A DNA stretch of 64,000 bases, from the NCBI GenBank assembly GCA_002238855.1, contig MPND01000021.1:1-64000 (forward strand). Direction: 5' to 3'. Under the pieces are notes generated by a model. That model did no database searches. It was given only the letters and a program-made list of their open reading frames with translations, and was not told where the DNA came from. The stretch comes from SAR202 cluster bacterium bin90. GTDB taxonomy: Bacteria > Chloroflexota > Dehalococcoidia > Lucifugimonadales > JADFKI01. A program made the position numbers and the translations under genes. Of this stretch, positions 17,820 to 27,248 are shown one piece after another (the stretch's first letter is position 1; the number at the start of each line of letters is the position of its first letter).

Positions 17820-19697
17820 GTGAAGCAAACTAAATCCAGACTAACTGTCAGAAATTGGTACACCGTATCTATATTTGCATCTATCACATTAGCATTGATT
17901 TTCATCGCAAATCTGTTGTCCTTCCCGCTGGCAAATGCCCAGACGAATGGGTATCCGGTGGGTACCCTTGAACGGGTGCTAAATGGTCATAATTCGCTGA
18001 ACGAGAGTGAGGAGGGATTCGGAGATGAGTACACTAGCCAGTCTGTGGCTAGCAGTTACCTTCACGATTCAGGTGATGTTCAGAATGGACGTGATACTGC
18101 TACTACTTACAAGGTTGAGCAATTGGAACAGAGTAACGCCACATTTGCAATGCAGCTTACGCCAGTGCCGTCTGTCTCCGGCATCTCGATCTCTAGCGAT
18201 TCTGGCAGCGACGGTACGTATGCCGCAGGAGACGTCATTGAGGTGGCGGTAACCTTTGATTCTGAGGTGACAGTGGACACGACCAACGGCACGCCGTACC
18301 TGTCGATCACTATCGGCGGCGAAACGCGCACCGCAAGCTACTCGTCGACCGCTTCGACGAACAGTATCCTGGCTTTTACATACACAGTGGTCGCCAATGA
18401 CGACGATCAGGATGGTATAGCCATCGATGCGAATTCTCTGTCCCTAAACGGCGGCACAATCAAAGCTGACGGATCAGACACGGATGCGCTGCTCGATCAC
18501 ACGGCGCTACCTGTCCAGGGAGGTCACTTAGTCAACAAGATTCCCAAGATAATAACGGACGGTATCGCAATTACCTCCACGCCTAAGGCAGCGGAAGACA
18601 CATACGGGTTAGGAGAGACGATCAAGATCAGCGTACCGTTTGACTCCGTAGTGGTCGTAAGTGGCACTGACGTCATTCTGACCTTTATTGCTCGGTTCGG
18701 CGATGCGAACCATACCAACCAGTCAAAGGCGTTCTCCTACGTGGGAGGCTCAGGCACGAATACGCTAAACTTCGAACGAGTCGTAATCGCGGTAGACGTG
18801 GACAGCGATGGCATTTACGTGCCGAAATACCACTTGAATCTCCAGGGAGGCACGTTGACGCATGCCACCACCGGTCGCAATGCGGACTTGAGCTACGGCC
18901 TTCCCGGTCTGATGGGGGCGTTTCCTGAGCATAAGGTTGACGGAAGTCTGTTACCACCTCCTTCGTTCGGACTTTGTGGGGCGCGTGTTGGCACTGGAAG
19001 CGGCTTCGTACTCGACGCGGAGTTGGACCTGTGCTGGGAAACCGGAGCAGAGATTCCGGCGCGTAATGACGTTGTGATCGAATATCGTTACAGGATCTTT
19101 TGGTATGACGGCGACCCGTTCCCGGAGTGGCGCGAAGCCGGGCGTGGAAACGACTTCGCCGCATGCTCACAGGGTCGAAGCGATTGCATAAGGTTCACTC
19201 ATCGAGGATTGATGCGAGGCTCACCGGCAACCTATGAGATGCGGATTCGTGAGGGTGACACCGTGCTGTCAAATTCAGGACAACTGGATGCACAAGCGCC
19301 AAACGAGAACGATGCAATACTGAACGCGGAACTGTACGGCTGCTATATCATTGGCGGCTTTGAACCCTGCGGAAGTGCTGCGCGGGGCGCGTTCTGGATG
19401 GAATTGGTATTTACTGACCCGGAGGTTGAAGCACTGTCTGTTGAAACCGTCATCGGCCTCGAACCTTCCGATTTCGAGATAACCAACGGCGGCGTGCTGG
19501 CCGTCCAGCCCTGGGATGGCGCGGTTTACAAGGTTATCGTTTTGCCGGGATCACTGGGCCAACCAGTGACAATCAGCCTGCCTGCGAATCGTGTGGAGGG
19601 TGTCGGCGAAGATTTCAGCGCAGACGGTGGCAACAACTACACAAGGGTTAACACAGCGTCCAATGTGGTGACGCAGCCAACGGCAGAGCGGGAGTGA
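17820..19697 (+). CDS. Secreted Ig-like repeat protein
   Basis: An exported protein of 625 residues. GTG at 17820 is chosen over TTG at 17814 because GAGGAG (17806-17811) is eight bases from the GTG and only two from the TTG. The signal peptide is a basic start followed by SIFASITLALIFIANLLSF and a cleavage region ANAQT. Two beta-sandwich repeats follow: VSGISISSDSGSDGTYAAGDVIEVAVTF...SLSLNGGTI at about residues 118-230, and ITDGIAITSTPKAAEDTYGLGETIKISVPF..HLNLQGGTL at about 245-360. These calcium-style Asp-rich repeats are common in large surface proteins of uncultivated Chloroflexota. A fibronectin-III-like domain (EYRYRIFWYDGD) and a Cys-containing C-terminal domain complete it. It is probably structural or adhesive; no catalytic motif was seen. 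Confidence 0.8.
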   Translation: MKQTKSRLTVRNWYTVSIFASITLALIFIANLLSFPLANAQTNGYPVGTLERVLNGHNSLNESEEGFGDEYTSQSVASSYLHDSGDVQNGRDTATTYKVEQLEQSNATFAMQLTPVPSVSGISISSDSGSDGTYAAGDVIEVAVTFDSEVTVDTTNGTPYLSITIGGETRTASYSSTASTNSILAFTYTVVANDDDQDGIAIDANSLSLNGGTIKADGSDTDALLDHTALPVQGGHLVNKIPKIITDGIAITSTPKAAEDTYGLGETIKISVPFDSVVVVSGTDVILTFIARFGDANHTNQSKAFSYVGGSGTNTLNFERVVIAVDVDSDGIYVPKYHLNLQGGTLTHATTGRNADLSYGLPGLMGAFPEHKVDGSLLPPPSFGLCGARVGTGSGFVLDAELDLCWETGAEIPARNDVVIEYRYRIFWYDGDPFPEWREAGRGNDFAACSQGRSDCIRFTHRGLMRGSPATYEMRIREGDTVLSNSGQLDAQAPNENDAILNAELYGCYIIGGFEPCGSAARGAFWMELVFTDPEVEALSVETVIGLEPSDFEITNGGVLAVQPWDGAVYKVIVLPGSLGQPVTISLPANRVEGVGEDFSADGGNNYTRVNTASNVVTQPTAERE

Positions 19698-20048
19698 CGG
19701 TAGCACCTTGCCATTTTCACTACTAACTGGAGCACCTCTGAAATTGCACCCTGCTGACCGTGAACGGCCGCACCCGCCTGCATAATCAGCCGGATTAGGA
19801 ATCCTTCATATCTCACCGCCCAGGGCGAACAGTTATTGAGCATCCTGGGCGGTGAAGGATATAAAGCGTGTCCGCATGAGTGCAAATCGTAGCCTGTATG
19901 CAGTATGCTTGCTGACCATGGAGGGCGCGCAGTGAGGATCAGGCGCATATTGAACTTCCAATCCAATGGAGCTTGGACGCGCCGCTGATGCGTTTACATG
20001 CGACGGATAAGGCGAAACAGAAGTCCGCAGATGAGAAGGAGTTTCCAA
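19698..20048. other. Intergenic region with hairpin
   Basis: A stretch of 351 bases holding the hairpin at 19813-19855 and the AAGGAG (20036-20041) of the next gene. No further gene seen. Confidence 0.4.
19813..19855. terminator. Strong hairpin after the secreted-protein gene
   Basis: TCACCGCCCAGG (19813-19824) pairs perfectly with CCTGGGCGGTGA (19844-19855) around a 19-base loop; flanking ATCCTTC/GAAGGAT can pair further with a bulge. It lies 115 bases after the stop at 19697. It is a possible terminator, though the loop is long and no T-run follows. Confidence 0.4.
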
Positions 20049-20891
20049 TTGACCACTACACCAGGAACCGAGCTAATAGAACTTGAAACGGGCGTCTTCG
20101 CCCGGCTGCATGAAGGACTGACAAATGCCGGGATTATAATCGGCGATGAAGGCGTGTTGGTAATAGACTCACTGCGAGTCCCTTCATTCGCGCGAGACCT
20201 GATCCAGGACGTCAAGCACATTACCGACAAGCCGATTCAGTACTTGGTGGACACCCACTCGCACTGGGACCACGCGTGGGGTAATGAGGAGTTCCCCGAT
20301 GCCACGATCATTGGACACGAGAACTGCTACAACGAGATGGTGGACGTGGAGTGGAACAGGGAGTGGCGCGAGAAGGTTGTGAGTTCCGGCGACCCTTGGT
20401 CCGAAGAAGCCGGACTGGTAACGATTACACCTCCCAACCTCACTTTCGAGACTAGCATGAGACTCTACTTCGGCGGCAGGGAGCTGCATCTCAGGTACCT
20501 GGGCAGGGCGCACACCAGCGGCGACACTCACATCCAACTGCCGGGCGACGGCATCGTCTTCTGCGGGGATGTCGCGCAGGATGGCGGAATTCCCTATTTC
20601 GGCGACAGCTACCCGGAGGAGTGGCCAGACACCGACGATCGGCTTGTCAATCTGCCAGTCGAGCGATTCGTCTCCGGACACGGTCCTGTCGGAGCGCATT
20701 CAGCGTTAGAGGAGGCGAGGGACTTCATTTACGATCTCGTCGGCGCCCTGAAATCTGCGGCCAGCGAAGGTAAGAACGCGCAGGAGGCATCTTCCTCGAC
20801 AATCGCCGCCTTGACTCCACGTTATGGTGGATGGCGGAGCTTTGAACGCCTCGAAGAATCCTTGCCGGAGGTGTACGGCAAGCTCGCATAG
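20049..20891 (+). CDS. MBL-fold metallohydrolase
   Basis: A metallo-beta-lactamase-fold hydrolase of about 280 residues. TTG at 20049 is preferred because AAGGAG ends seven bases before it; the ATG at 19998 has no ribosome-binding site. The zinc motif is VDTHSHWDHAWG (HxHxDH), with further ligands in GRAHTSGD (His), VFCGDVAQDGG (bridging Asp) and VSGHGPVG (His). This is the glyoxalase-II/quinoprotein-relay (SoxH-like) branch, which hydrolyses thioesters, lactones or similar bonds. Cytoplasmic, as no signal peptide was seen. It stands alone, so its substrate is open. Confidence 0.87.
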   Translation: MTTTPGTELIELETGVFARLHEGLTNAGIIIGDEGVLVIDSLRVPSFARDLIQDVKHITDKPIQYLVDTHSHWDHAWGNEEFPDATIIGHENCYNEMVDVEWNREWREKVVSSGDPWSEEAGLVTITPPNLTFETSMRLYFGGRELHLRYLGRAHTSGDTHIQLPGDGIVFCGDVAQDGGIPYFGDSYPEEWPDTDDRLVNLPVERFVSGHGPVGAHSALEEARDFIYDLVGALKSAASEGKNAQEASSSTIAALTPRYGGWRSFERLEESLPEVYGKLA

Positions 20892-21105
20892 CCCACGCCT
20901 CTAAATCCAGCGGCACGTCCCTATGCAGGGCGACAAATGCATGATTACCGCCGGCGTGGGGATCATCTGCTAGTCGGATGTGTAAGAATCCGGTGACCCG
21001 TCCTAGGCATCGTCGCCTTGCATCAGAAGGGCGAGGACAAACCGTACCGCTGCGCCAGTGGGTTCACTTAAGATTCGCCTATGAGTTCTCGCGGGACGAG
21101 CAACG

Positions 21106-22608
21106 TCAGTCGTCGCCTATCTGATACTCCGGGATCTGTGCTTCCTGAGCCGCATCCGCGCGCTCGGCTCGCTTGGCAATTGCCTTGATCAGACCTTCGA
21201 ATATCCAGCCGTGAATGGGATAAAGCGAGTACCAGTAGAGCAGACCTGCCAGGCCCGTGGGACTGAAAACTGCCTTCTGCTCAAGTATAGTGATTCCTTC
21301 CTGGACCTCGCGAATGTCGAACTGGAGCCATGCGTTTCCGGGCAGCTTCATCTCAGACCTCAACCGCAAGAATCGATCCGTTTCCAGCGCTTCCACCCGC
21401 CAGAGGTCAAGTGCGTCGCCCACTCGCAGGTCGTCCGGGTGGCGGCGACCTCTACGCAGACCGACTCCACCAAGCATCAGGTCGATCATGCCTCGTAACC
21501 GCCAAGCCCAGTTTCCGAAGTACCATCCCCTCTTTCCGCCTATGCCTGTACATATCCCATACACATTCGTGGCAGAGGCGGCTATATGGACACGGCGGCG
21601 TTCCACTATCAACCCATTGCGAGAGTCCAGTTGGACGAGCTCGTGAGATTCCAGGGCACTTCCGACGGCATCCCTCCAGGAAGTCTCGACGCGTCCCTCG
21701 TCCAGTGCCCTCGTAACCTCTTCGATTGCCGAGTCATAGTCCTTTGGCACGATATGAGGAAAGAGAGTGCGAGCGAGACCGTCAGTCACAACAACGTCGT
21801 TGCGAAGACCCTCGATCAGGGGTGCGGCGATAGAAGCGTGAATCGGGGTCATCCAATGCACCCAGTATGACGATAAGCGAGGGGTCAAGACTGGCACAGA
21901 TAGAAGCAGCCGTTTCAGACCCCTCGCCTTTGCATATCTGAGTATCAGGTCGCGGTAGGTGGTCACGCCTCTTCCACCAATTTCGATGACGCGGTCCTTG
22001 TTGCCCGGGACACTCAGGGCGGCGACAAGATAATCCAGAAGGTCATCGATGGCGATGGGCTGAATGCGAGAGTAGATCCATTTTGGGCACACCATGACAG
22101 GGAGTCGTTCGACAAGATGGCGAATTATTTCGAACGAAACACTTCCCGTCCCAACGATTACAGCAGCACGGAATTCGGTGACGTGTACGCCGCCTTCCCG
22201 AAGTGCCTGCCCGGACTCCTGGCGGGAGCGCAGGTGCGCTGAGAGTTCGCCATCCGGCTCTCCCAGTCCACCCAGATAGATTATTTGCCGGACACCCGCC
22301 TCTTTCGCAGCGTGCCCGAAAGAGCGAGCGAGCTCAATGTCCAACTCCCGAAACCCTGGTCCACTTCCCATGCTGTGGATCAGGTAGTAGGCGGTGTCTG
22401 TGCCCTGCAGCGCTTCTTGAAGTGTCCGAGTGTCTCTGACATCGCCTACGGAGACCTTGACCTGTCCTGCCCATGGACGGGACGCGATCCGAGACCTGCT
22501 GCGCACAAAGACTCGAACGCTGTACCCTTCCTCTATCAAACGAGGAACCAGCCTCCCGCCAATGTATCCCGTAGCTCCGGTGACAAGAATGTTCCTAGAT
22601 CCTCCCAT
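21106..22608 (-). CDS. SDR (NmrA/YbjT-like) fused to DUF2867
   Basis: A 500-residue protein. ATG at 22608 is the likely start because GGGAGG lies seven bases upstream; a longer TTG frame to 22623 would include that site. Residues 1-300 form an atypical SDR with the Rossmann motif VTGATGYIGGRLVPRL and the segments YYLIHSMGSG, YLGGLGEPDGELSAHLRSR and EFRAAVIVGTGSVSFEIIRHLV. The C-terminal ~150 residues (SATNVYGICTGIGGKRGWYFGNWAWRLRGMIDLMLGG, LPGNAWLQFDI, YWYSLYPIHGWIFEGLIKAIA) match the DUF2867 START-like lipid-binding-type domain usually fused to such SDRs. It is probably an NAD(P)H-dependent reductase or redox sensor; the substrate is unknown. Confidence 0.85.
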   Translation of the reverse strand: MGGSRNILVTGATGYIGGRLVPRLIEEGYSVRVFVRSRSRIASRPWAGQVKVSVGDVRDTRTLQEALQGTDTAYYLIHSMGSGPGFRELDIELARSFGHAAKEAGVRQIIYLGGLGEPDGELSAHLRSRQESGQALREGGVHVTEFRAAVIVGTGSVSFEIIRHLVERLPVMVCPKWIYSRIQPIAIDDLLDYLVAALSVPGNKDRVIEIGGRGVTTYRDLILRYAKARGLKRLLLSVPVLTPRLSSYWVHWMTPIHASIAAPLIEGLRNDVVVTDGLARTLFPHIVPKDYDSAIEEVTRALDEGRVETSWRDAVGSALESHELVQLDSRNGLIVERRRVHIAASATNVYGICTGIGGKRGWYFGNWAWRLRGMIDLMLGGVGLRRGRRHPDDLRVGDALDLWRVEALETDRFLRLRSEMKLPGNAWLQFDIREVQEGITILEQKAVFSPTGLAGLLYWYSLYPIHGWIFEGLIKAIAKRAERADAAQEAQIPEYQIGDD

Positions 22609-23075
22609 CTGTCCACCTCCCAATTCCCGCGTTGGAGTACCCTATCCAAGAAATTCTGGATTAGGAATACCTGCTAAATCCTTTCGGGTACTTTGTTTGC
22701 CAGCCCTGCTTTGAATGAATCTGGAGCGAATTCCATTTCGGGCTGCGCGCCTTCTGGGATAGATAGATGAAACACGCCGTTCCACATACAATGTCCCATA
22801 AGTCCATTATACTGATGCCTTTCGTGTAGAGTATGGTCCGTAGGGCAGTTGCAGGTCGCATCGCGGTTGATCCCGTTACGGCAGTTCGTCGTTCATTGCT
22901 ATATTTTCATTCAGCCTTCCATTCGGAACCGGCGGGACTACGGATTGGAAATATGCAGAGCAGGGATGCGAAATGCTTGGCAGCATCAAGACTGTATGAT
23001 GTTATTAGGAAATTGCCTGAACAGTAAGCGAAACCAGAAACAACCGGCTAGGAAGCAATATCAAAGGAGGAAGAC
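22609..23075. other. 467-base divergent intergenic region
   Basis: Lies between the SDR-DUF2867 gene and the PhnD-like gene. AAAGGAGGA at 23063-23071 serves the latter. Short frames here show no protein family features. Confidence 0.4.
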
Positions 23076-23867
23076 ATGGTCAGGTTAGGCGGATCGGCAA
23101 CATCTGCTCATTTCGACGTGTTTCAGGGACTGGAGGAGCTGTTTCGCCGCAAGGGAATAGACTTGGACTGGATTCTGTACTCGGACTACGACGCGATGGT
23201 GGACGCCTTCGTGAAGGGCGACATCGATCTGGCGTGGAACGGCCCATTAGGGTACGTCAAGATCAAGCGCCTGCTCGACCAGCCGTGCCGGGTCATCGCG
23301 ATGCGCGATGTGGATATTGACTTCGTTACTCAGTTCATCACCCACTCTGATTCGGACATCCTGACTGTCGAGGACCTTCCCGGCAGGCGATTCGCCTTTG
23401 GTCGCCGCAGTTCAGAGCAGGCAGGCTTGGTACCCTACTATATTCTGAAACAAGCCGGCCTGAACCCTGACAAGGACCTGGCGGCTGCCAGTTTCTACGA
23501 GGAACGTCAGTCACAGAACTCGTCGGACGAAAGGGATGTGGTAGAGCGCGTGGGCTCAGGAGAGTACGACGCTGGAGCGGTCAGCAAGAGAACGCTGGAC
23601 CTGATGGCTGAAGACGGTAGCCTGTCAAGTCAACCGGTGCGAGTGTTCTGGGCGAGCCCCGCTTATAGCCACTGCTGCTTCACCGCCCAGCGAGATATGG
23701 AACCCCAGTTAGCAGCCCAGATCGAAGCTGCGTTCCTCGCCATTACTGGGTCTGATGAGGTTGAACAGGCAGTGCTGGAAGGAGAAGCCTGTGACAGCTT
23801 CGTCGCGGGCGTCGAAGACGGCTGGGAGATAATAGAAGAGGCGGCGGTATCCGAAGGCCTGATGTGA
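23076..23867 (+). CDS. PhnD-like phosphate/phosphonate-type binding protein without signal peptide
   Basis: A 263-residue type II periplasmic-binding-protein fold of the PhnD/phosphite-binding family. Visible features are an N-terminal lobe (FDVFQGLEELFRRKGIDLDWILYSDYDAMVDAFVKGDIDLAWNGPLGYV), the hinge LPGRRFAFGRRSSEQAGLVPYYIL, and GEYDAGAVSKRTL in the second lobe. The ATG at 23076 has an ideal AAAGGAGGA. No signal peptide or lipobox precedes the fold and no permease or ATPase adjoins it, so this copy may act in the cytoplasm as a sensor or enzyme-like protein rather than in transport. The ligand is uncertain: the lobes are clear, but phosphonate-binding residues are not obvious. Confidence 0.75.
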   Translation: MVRLGGSATSAHFDVFQGLEELFRRKGIDLDWILYSDYDAMVDAFVKGDIDLAWNGPLGYVKIKRLLDQPCRVIAMRDVDIDFVTQFITHSDSDILTVEDLPGRRFAFGRRSSEQAGLVPYYILKQAGLNPDKDLAAASFYEERQSQNSSDERDVVERVGSGEYDAGAVSKRTLDLMAEDGSLSSQPVRVFWASPAYSHCCFTAQRDMEPQLAAQIEAAFLAITGSDEVEQAVLEGEACDSFVAGVEDGWEIIEEAAVSEGLM

Positions 23868-23918
23868 ATTTCCTTGTTCTCTTGAGTGGATCGCTGCGAC
23901 CGTGGAAGACTCGCGCTA

Positions 23919-24635
23919 TTAGGATGAGCAGCAGATGGCATTGCAGGACCTCAGGCCAAATAGGCAAGCGCGGCAGGAGCAGAGTTGCATCTCATCGTGG
24001 TCATCCTCGCCCTGGATACCTTCCAATCCCTCACGAACCAGCCAGGGTACGAGCAGCAGGGCAGTTATAGCATCCAGCCACCACCATCCGAGTGTGGCGG
24101 TGGCTACCAGGCCAACGAGCAGGGTGAGAGAAAGATACGAGCACGCGACAGTTTCCTTAGCCTCAATCGCGATAGATTGCAGATTTCCCCTCGCCGCAAT
24201 CCGGAGTTTCCAGACGGCTATAAGAGGCATAAGGATCACTGATACCAGTGCAAGCGCAATGCCTACGAGCGACTCCTCGGCACCGATCTGATCCACCAGC
24301 GCCCACACCGACCTGAATACTACGGCTGCCGATAGGACTAGGAAAGTCCAGCCGATGAATCGCACAATGCGATGCTCAACCGCCTCCGCGTACTCGGTGT
24401 CTGAAATGCCAAGCCTCCAGAGAACGAGAGAAGCCGCCGCCACTTCTATGTAGCTGTCAGCGCCAAAGGCGACCAGCGCGATGCTGCCAGCGGCGATTCC
24501 CGACCACAGGGCGATTACACCTTCCACAATGTTGTAGAGGATCGTCATTAAGAGCAGCATTCTTGCGATCTTGATCAATGTTGTCGCTCTCCGCAGGATT
24601 GGCCGCTTCCAATACGCATCCCTAAGTCGCGTCAA
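23919..24635 (-). CDS. Cation-diffusion-facilitator-like membrane protein with Cys-rich tail
   Basis: A 238-residue protein with about six membrane segments of the cation efflux (CDF-like) family: a short form without the cytoplasmic C-terminal metal-binding domain. Family signatures are FGADSYIEVAAASLVLWRL (TM2 metal site region, Asp59) and IEAKETVACSYLSLTLLVG...GWWWLDAITALLLVPWLVREG (TM5-TM6). The protein ends in an acidic stretch and a Cys-rich tail (CSCRACLFGLRSCNAICC), which could bind a soft metal. It probably exports a divalent metal by proton antiport. Convergent with the PhnD-like gene. Confidence 0.8.
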   Translation of the reverse strand: MTRLRDAYWKRPILRRATTLIKIARMLLLMTILYNIVEGVIALWSGIAAGSIALVAFGADSYIEVAAASLVLWRLGISDTEYAEAVEHRIVRFIGWTFLVLSAAVVFRSVWALVDQIGAEESLVGIALALVSVILMPLIAVWKLRIAARGNLQSIAIEAKETVACSYLSLTLLVGLVATATLGWWWLDAITALLLVPWLVREGLEGIQGEDDHDEMQLCSCRACLFGLRSCNAICCSS

Positions 24636-24657
24636 CCTGCTGGCGTTTAGTCGAGAC

Positions 24658-25449
24658 CTACTGGTGGACAGCGCCGACGGCTCCGCCGCCTGCAGCTATC
24701 ACCTCGCCAGTGACGCACTCCGCCTTGGGAGAAGCAAGGTAAGCCGTAAGCCACGCAAGTTCCTCAGGCGCGACCGGTCTGCGTATTGCGACGTTCTGCC
24801 CCACCTGGGCATTGACCTCATCACGTGACACTCCCTGTTGAGCTGCTTGGTTGTCCAGCCGCTCATTTATCGTGTCAGTTAGCGTTAGTCCGGGGTGAAC
24901 GACATTCAGGGTAATCCCGTCCGGGCCAAGCTGGTCTGATAGCGTCTTGGTCATATGGACTACTGCAGCGTTGCGAAGCCCGTATATCGTGGACTGGCGG
25001 GCCGACACCCCGCCGATGCTTATGATGCGCCCCCACTTCTTCGCGCGCATATGAGGCACGACCGCCTTGATACTCCTGAAATACCCCACAACCTTGGTGT
25101 CGAGGTCTTCCATCAGGTCTTTCTCGTCCGCCTCGTCTATGGTGCCGCGCACCTGCCCGCCGACCATCGCCGCGCTGTTGACCAGAATATCTACCCCGCC
25201 GAGTTCGGAGACGGCAGTCTGTACCATCCTCTGCACATCTTCCCAACTTGTGGTGTCTGCTGAAATAGTGACCGCTTTTCGCCCCGTAGCGGACTTTATA
25301 TCCATAGCTGCTTCGTCCAAAGTGTCCTGCGACCGTGCGGCTATGGCGACGTCCACGCCCTCCTCGGCCAATGCGATGGCGATCGCTTTGCCGATGCCCT
25401 TGCTGCCACCGGTGATCAGCGCGGTCTTGCCTTCAAGTTCGAGATCCAT
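24658..25449 (-). CDS. SDR-family oxidoreductase lacking the catalytic Lys
   Basis: A classical short-chain dehydrogenase of 263 residues. The cofactor motif TGGSKGIG is at 13-20, a NAG-like NSAA at 91-94 and Ser144 in IISIGGVSA. The active-site Tyr156 reads YGLRN, so the Lys of YxxxK is replaced by Asn160. The same YGLRN-AA-V-TK-L context occurs in a subset of SDRs, which may shift catalysis or use another base. There is no neighbour in the same transcription unit apart from the cation-efflux gene 22 bases downstream, which could be co-transcribed. Substrate unknown. Confidence 0.83.
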   Translation of the reverse strand: MDLELEGKTALITGGSKGIGKAIAIALAEEGVDVAIAARSQDTLDEAAMDIKSATGRKAVTISADTTSWEDVQRMVQTAVSELGGVDILVNSAAMVGGQVRGTIDEADEKDLMEDLDTKVVGYFRSIKAVVPHMRAKKWGRIISIGGVSARQSTIYGLRNAAVVHMTKTLSDQLGPDGITLNVVHPGLTLTDTINERLDNQAAQQGVSRDEVNAQVGQNVAIRRPVAPEELAWLTAYLASPKAECVTGEVIAAGGGAVGAVHQ

Positions 25450-25856
25450 AAGTCTTACTCCTGTCTTTAATGCGAGCTGCGAAATTCCGAATAACGCAAG
25501 GTATCAAGCCTCTTGATGTCACCCGTGAAGCGAGTGGGAAACGGTGACATTATTCCCGCACTAATATAGCAGGAAGCGTCAATCGTCGGGTAGTGCAGCC
25601 TGCCGCAGCGGACGGCGGTCTGTACCCTCTCACTCCAGATTCGAGGGCGGCGGCCTGGGTGGCCAGCCTATCCTCTAATGCCACTTCGCAGGAGGGACGT
25701 GCAAGATGCCGTCTGACCGAGACTATTTCCCCAACCAGTGTGATATAAATGGACGGTGCCACAGCCTGCCATTCGCCTAAGGAAGCCTAGGGCAATTTTC
25801 AGAAGAGGCAGGAAGAATGAATGCTGGCGTAACATCAGTGCTGCAAGGAGACGAAT
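25450..25856. other. 407-base divergent intergenic region
   Basis: Lies between the SDR and cupin genes. AAGGAG at about 25846-25851 is the cupin ribosome-binding site. Nothing else recognised. Confidence 0.4.
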
Positions 25857-26237
25857 ATGCCCATCGTTGATCACAACAACGCGCCTGAGGTTCCCTGGAG
25901 GCCAAACTACCGCAAGTGGCTGATCACGCAGGAGGGGGATGGTACGACTTCGACGGAAGCCGCCATAAGCGAGGTTGGAGTCGGCACCGGCGCGCCGCTG
26001 CATACTCACGAGGACGACGAGCTGATAGTTGTGCTGAGTGGCACGCTAAGCGTCAGGTACGGAGATGAGACGCATGAGGTTGGCGCAGACCACACGGTTG
26101 TCGTGCCTCCCAATGTGCCACACGGGTTCACTGCAATTGGAGACGGTCCCGCAAGGATCATCGGAATGTTTCCAGCCAAGGACCCGTTCCTACGGACCCA
26201 GTTCCTGGAAGGCGGTCCACCAGAAGTGCATAGCTGA
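25857..26237 (+). CDS. Cupin-domain protein
   Basis: A single-domain cupin of 126 residues. The two conserved motifs are APLHTHEDDELIVVLSGTLSVRYG (metal ligands HxH and Glu) and VVVPPNVPHGFTAIGDGPARI (His). Such small cupins are dioxygenases, isomerases or sugar/ligand binders. It is followed after 57 bases by a phosphotriesterase-like gene on the same strand, so the two probably share a transcript and a pathway. The reaction is not defined by sequence. Confidence 0.85.
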   Translation: MPIVDHNNAPEVPWRPNYRKWLITQEGDGTTSTEAAISEVGVGTGAPLHTHEDDELIVVLSGTLSVRYGDETHEVGADHTVVVPPNVPHGFTAIGDGPARIIGMFPAKDPFLRTQFLEGGPPEVHS

Positions 26238-26294
26238 TGGCGTGACCAACGCGTGTCGGTCAATGTCTATGAATTGGACTCACGGAGGTGTGTC

Positions 26295-27248
26295 GTGGCA
26301 ACTATAAACTCGGTGCTAGGGCCATTGGACACGACTGCCCTGGGCTTCACTTTACCCCACGAGCACCTGATTGATTCGTCCGCCGGGATTCGGATTACCT
26401 ACCCCGAACTGGAACTACGCGACCAGGCGCTGGACATGGCTCTGGAGTCCTTCAACGAAGCCAAAGCCGGTGGAGTTGACACCATCGTCGAAGTTTCTCC
26501 TATGGATTTAGGGCGTGATGTCTTGCTCATGAAGGAAGTCTCGGAGAAAACCGGCGTGCATTTCATCTGCTGCACGGGCAGCTGGCTGGATATTCCCAGA
26601 AGCTTCTGGGGCAGGGACAAAGACTTCGTTGCCAACCTCTGGGTGCGGGAAATTGAGCAGGGAATCGACGGCACGGAAATTAAGGCAGGCATAATCAAAG
26701 TTGCCACAAGCGATCCGATCACCGAGCAGGAAGAGTTGATGCTGCGCGCCTCTGCTCGTACACACCTGCGGACCGGCATTCCCGTTACTACCCACACGCC
26801 TGCCGAATCGCGGATTGGCCTAGAGCAAGTGCGAATTCTTGAAGAGGAGGGCGTGGAGCCTCATCAGATATATGTGGGGCATCTTAGCAACACACTTGAC
26901 CCCGACTATCATCGGAAGTTGGCCCGACTTGGAGTCTGGCTGGGCTGGGACATTAACAATCCCTTTGGTCGGCCGGACCTGCCTCCTTGGCAGGGTAGGG
27001 CCGACTACCTGAAGGAGCGATTGGACGAGGGCCTGGCAGAAAATATGATGCTCTCTCACGACTGGAACATTGTACTGTCGCGCATTGGCTCGCCGGGCAT
27101 GCCCAGCAGGAAGCAGAACCCCGACGGATACCTCTGGCTCAGCCGCGCTGTAATTCCCCGGTTGTTGGAATCCGGGGTTGCAGACTCAGTTATCGACCGG
27201 ATGATGATCGAAAATCCCAAGAGGTACTTCGAAGGAGAGCGCCCGTAG
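26295..27248 (+). CDS. Phosphotriesterase-family metallohydrolase
   Basis: A 317-residue TIM-barrel hydrolase of the phosphotriesterase/lactonase (PTE) family. GTG at 26295 is chosen because GGAGG (26284-26288) is six bases upstream; the frame start at 26253 lacks a site. The binuclear metal ligands are all visible: HEH (H22 and H24), the Lys of GIIKVA (K135, usually carboxylated), H167 in TTHTPAE, H196 in VGHLSNT and Asp256 in SHDWN. Members hydrolyse lactones, organophosphates or unknown esters. Linked to the upstream cupin; the long distance to the next SDR (278 bases) suggests a separate unit for that one. Confidence 0.88.
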   Translation: MATINSVLGPLDTTALGFTLPHEHLIDSSAGIRITYPELELRDQALDMALESFNEAKAGGVDTIVEVSPMDLGRDVLLMKEVSEKTGVHFICCTGSWLDIPRSFWGRDKDFVANLWVREIEQGIDGTEIKAGIIKVATSDPITEQEELMLRASARTHLRTGIPVTTHTPAESRIGLEQVRILEEEGVEPHQIYVGHLSNTLDPDYHRKLARLGVWLGWDINNPFGRPDLPPWQGRADYLKERLDEGLAENMMLSHDWNIVLSRIGSPGMPSRKQNPDGYLWLSRAVIPRLLESGVADSVIDRMMIENPKRYFEGERP

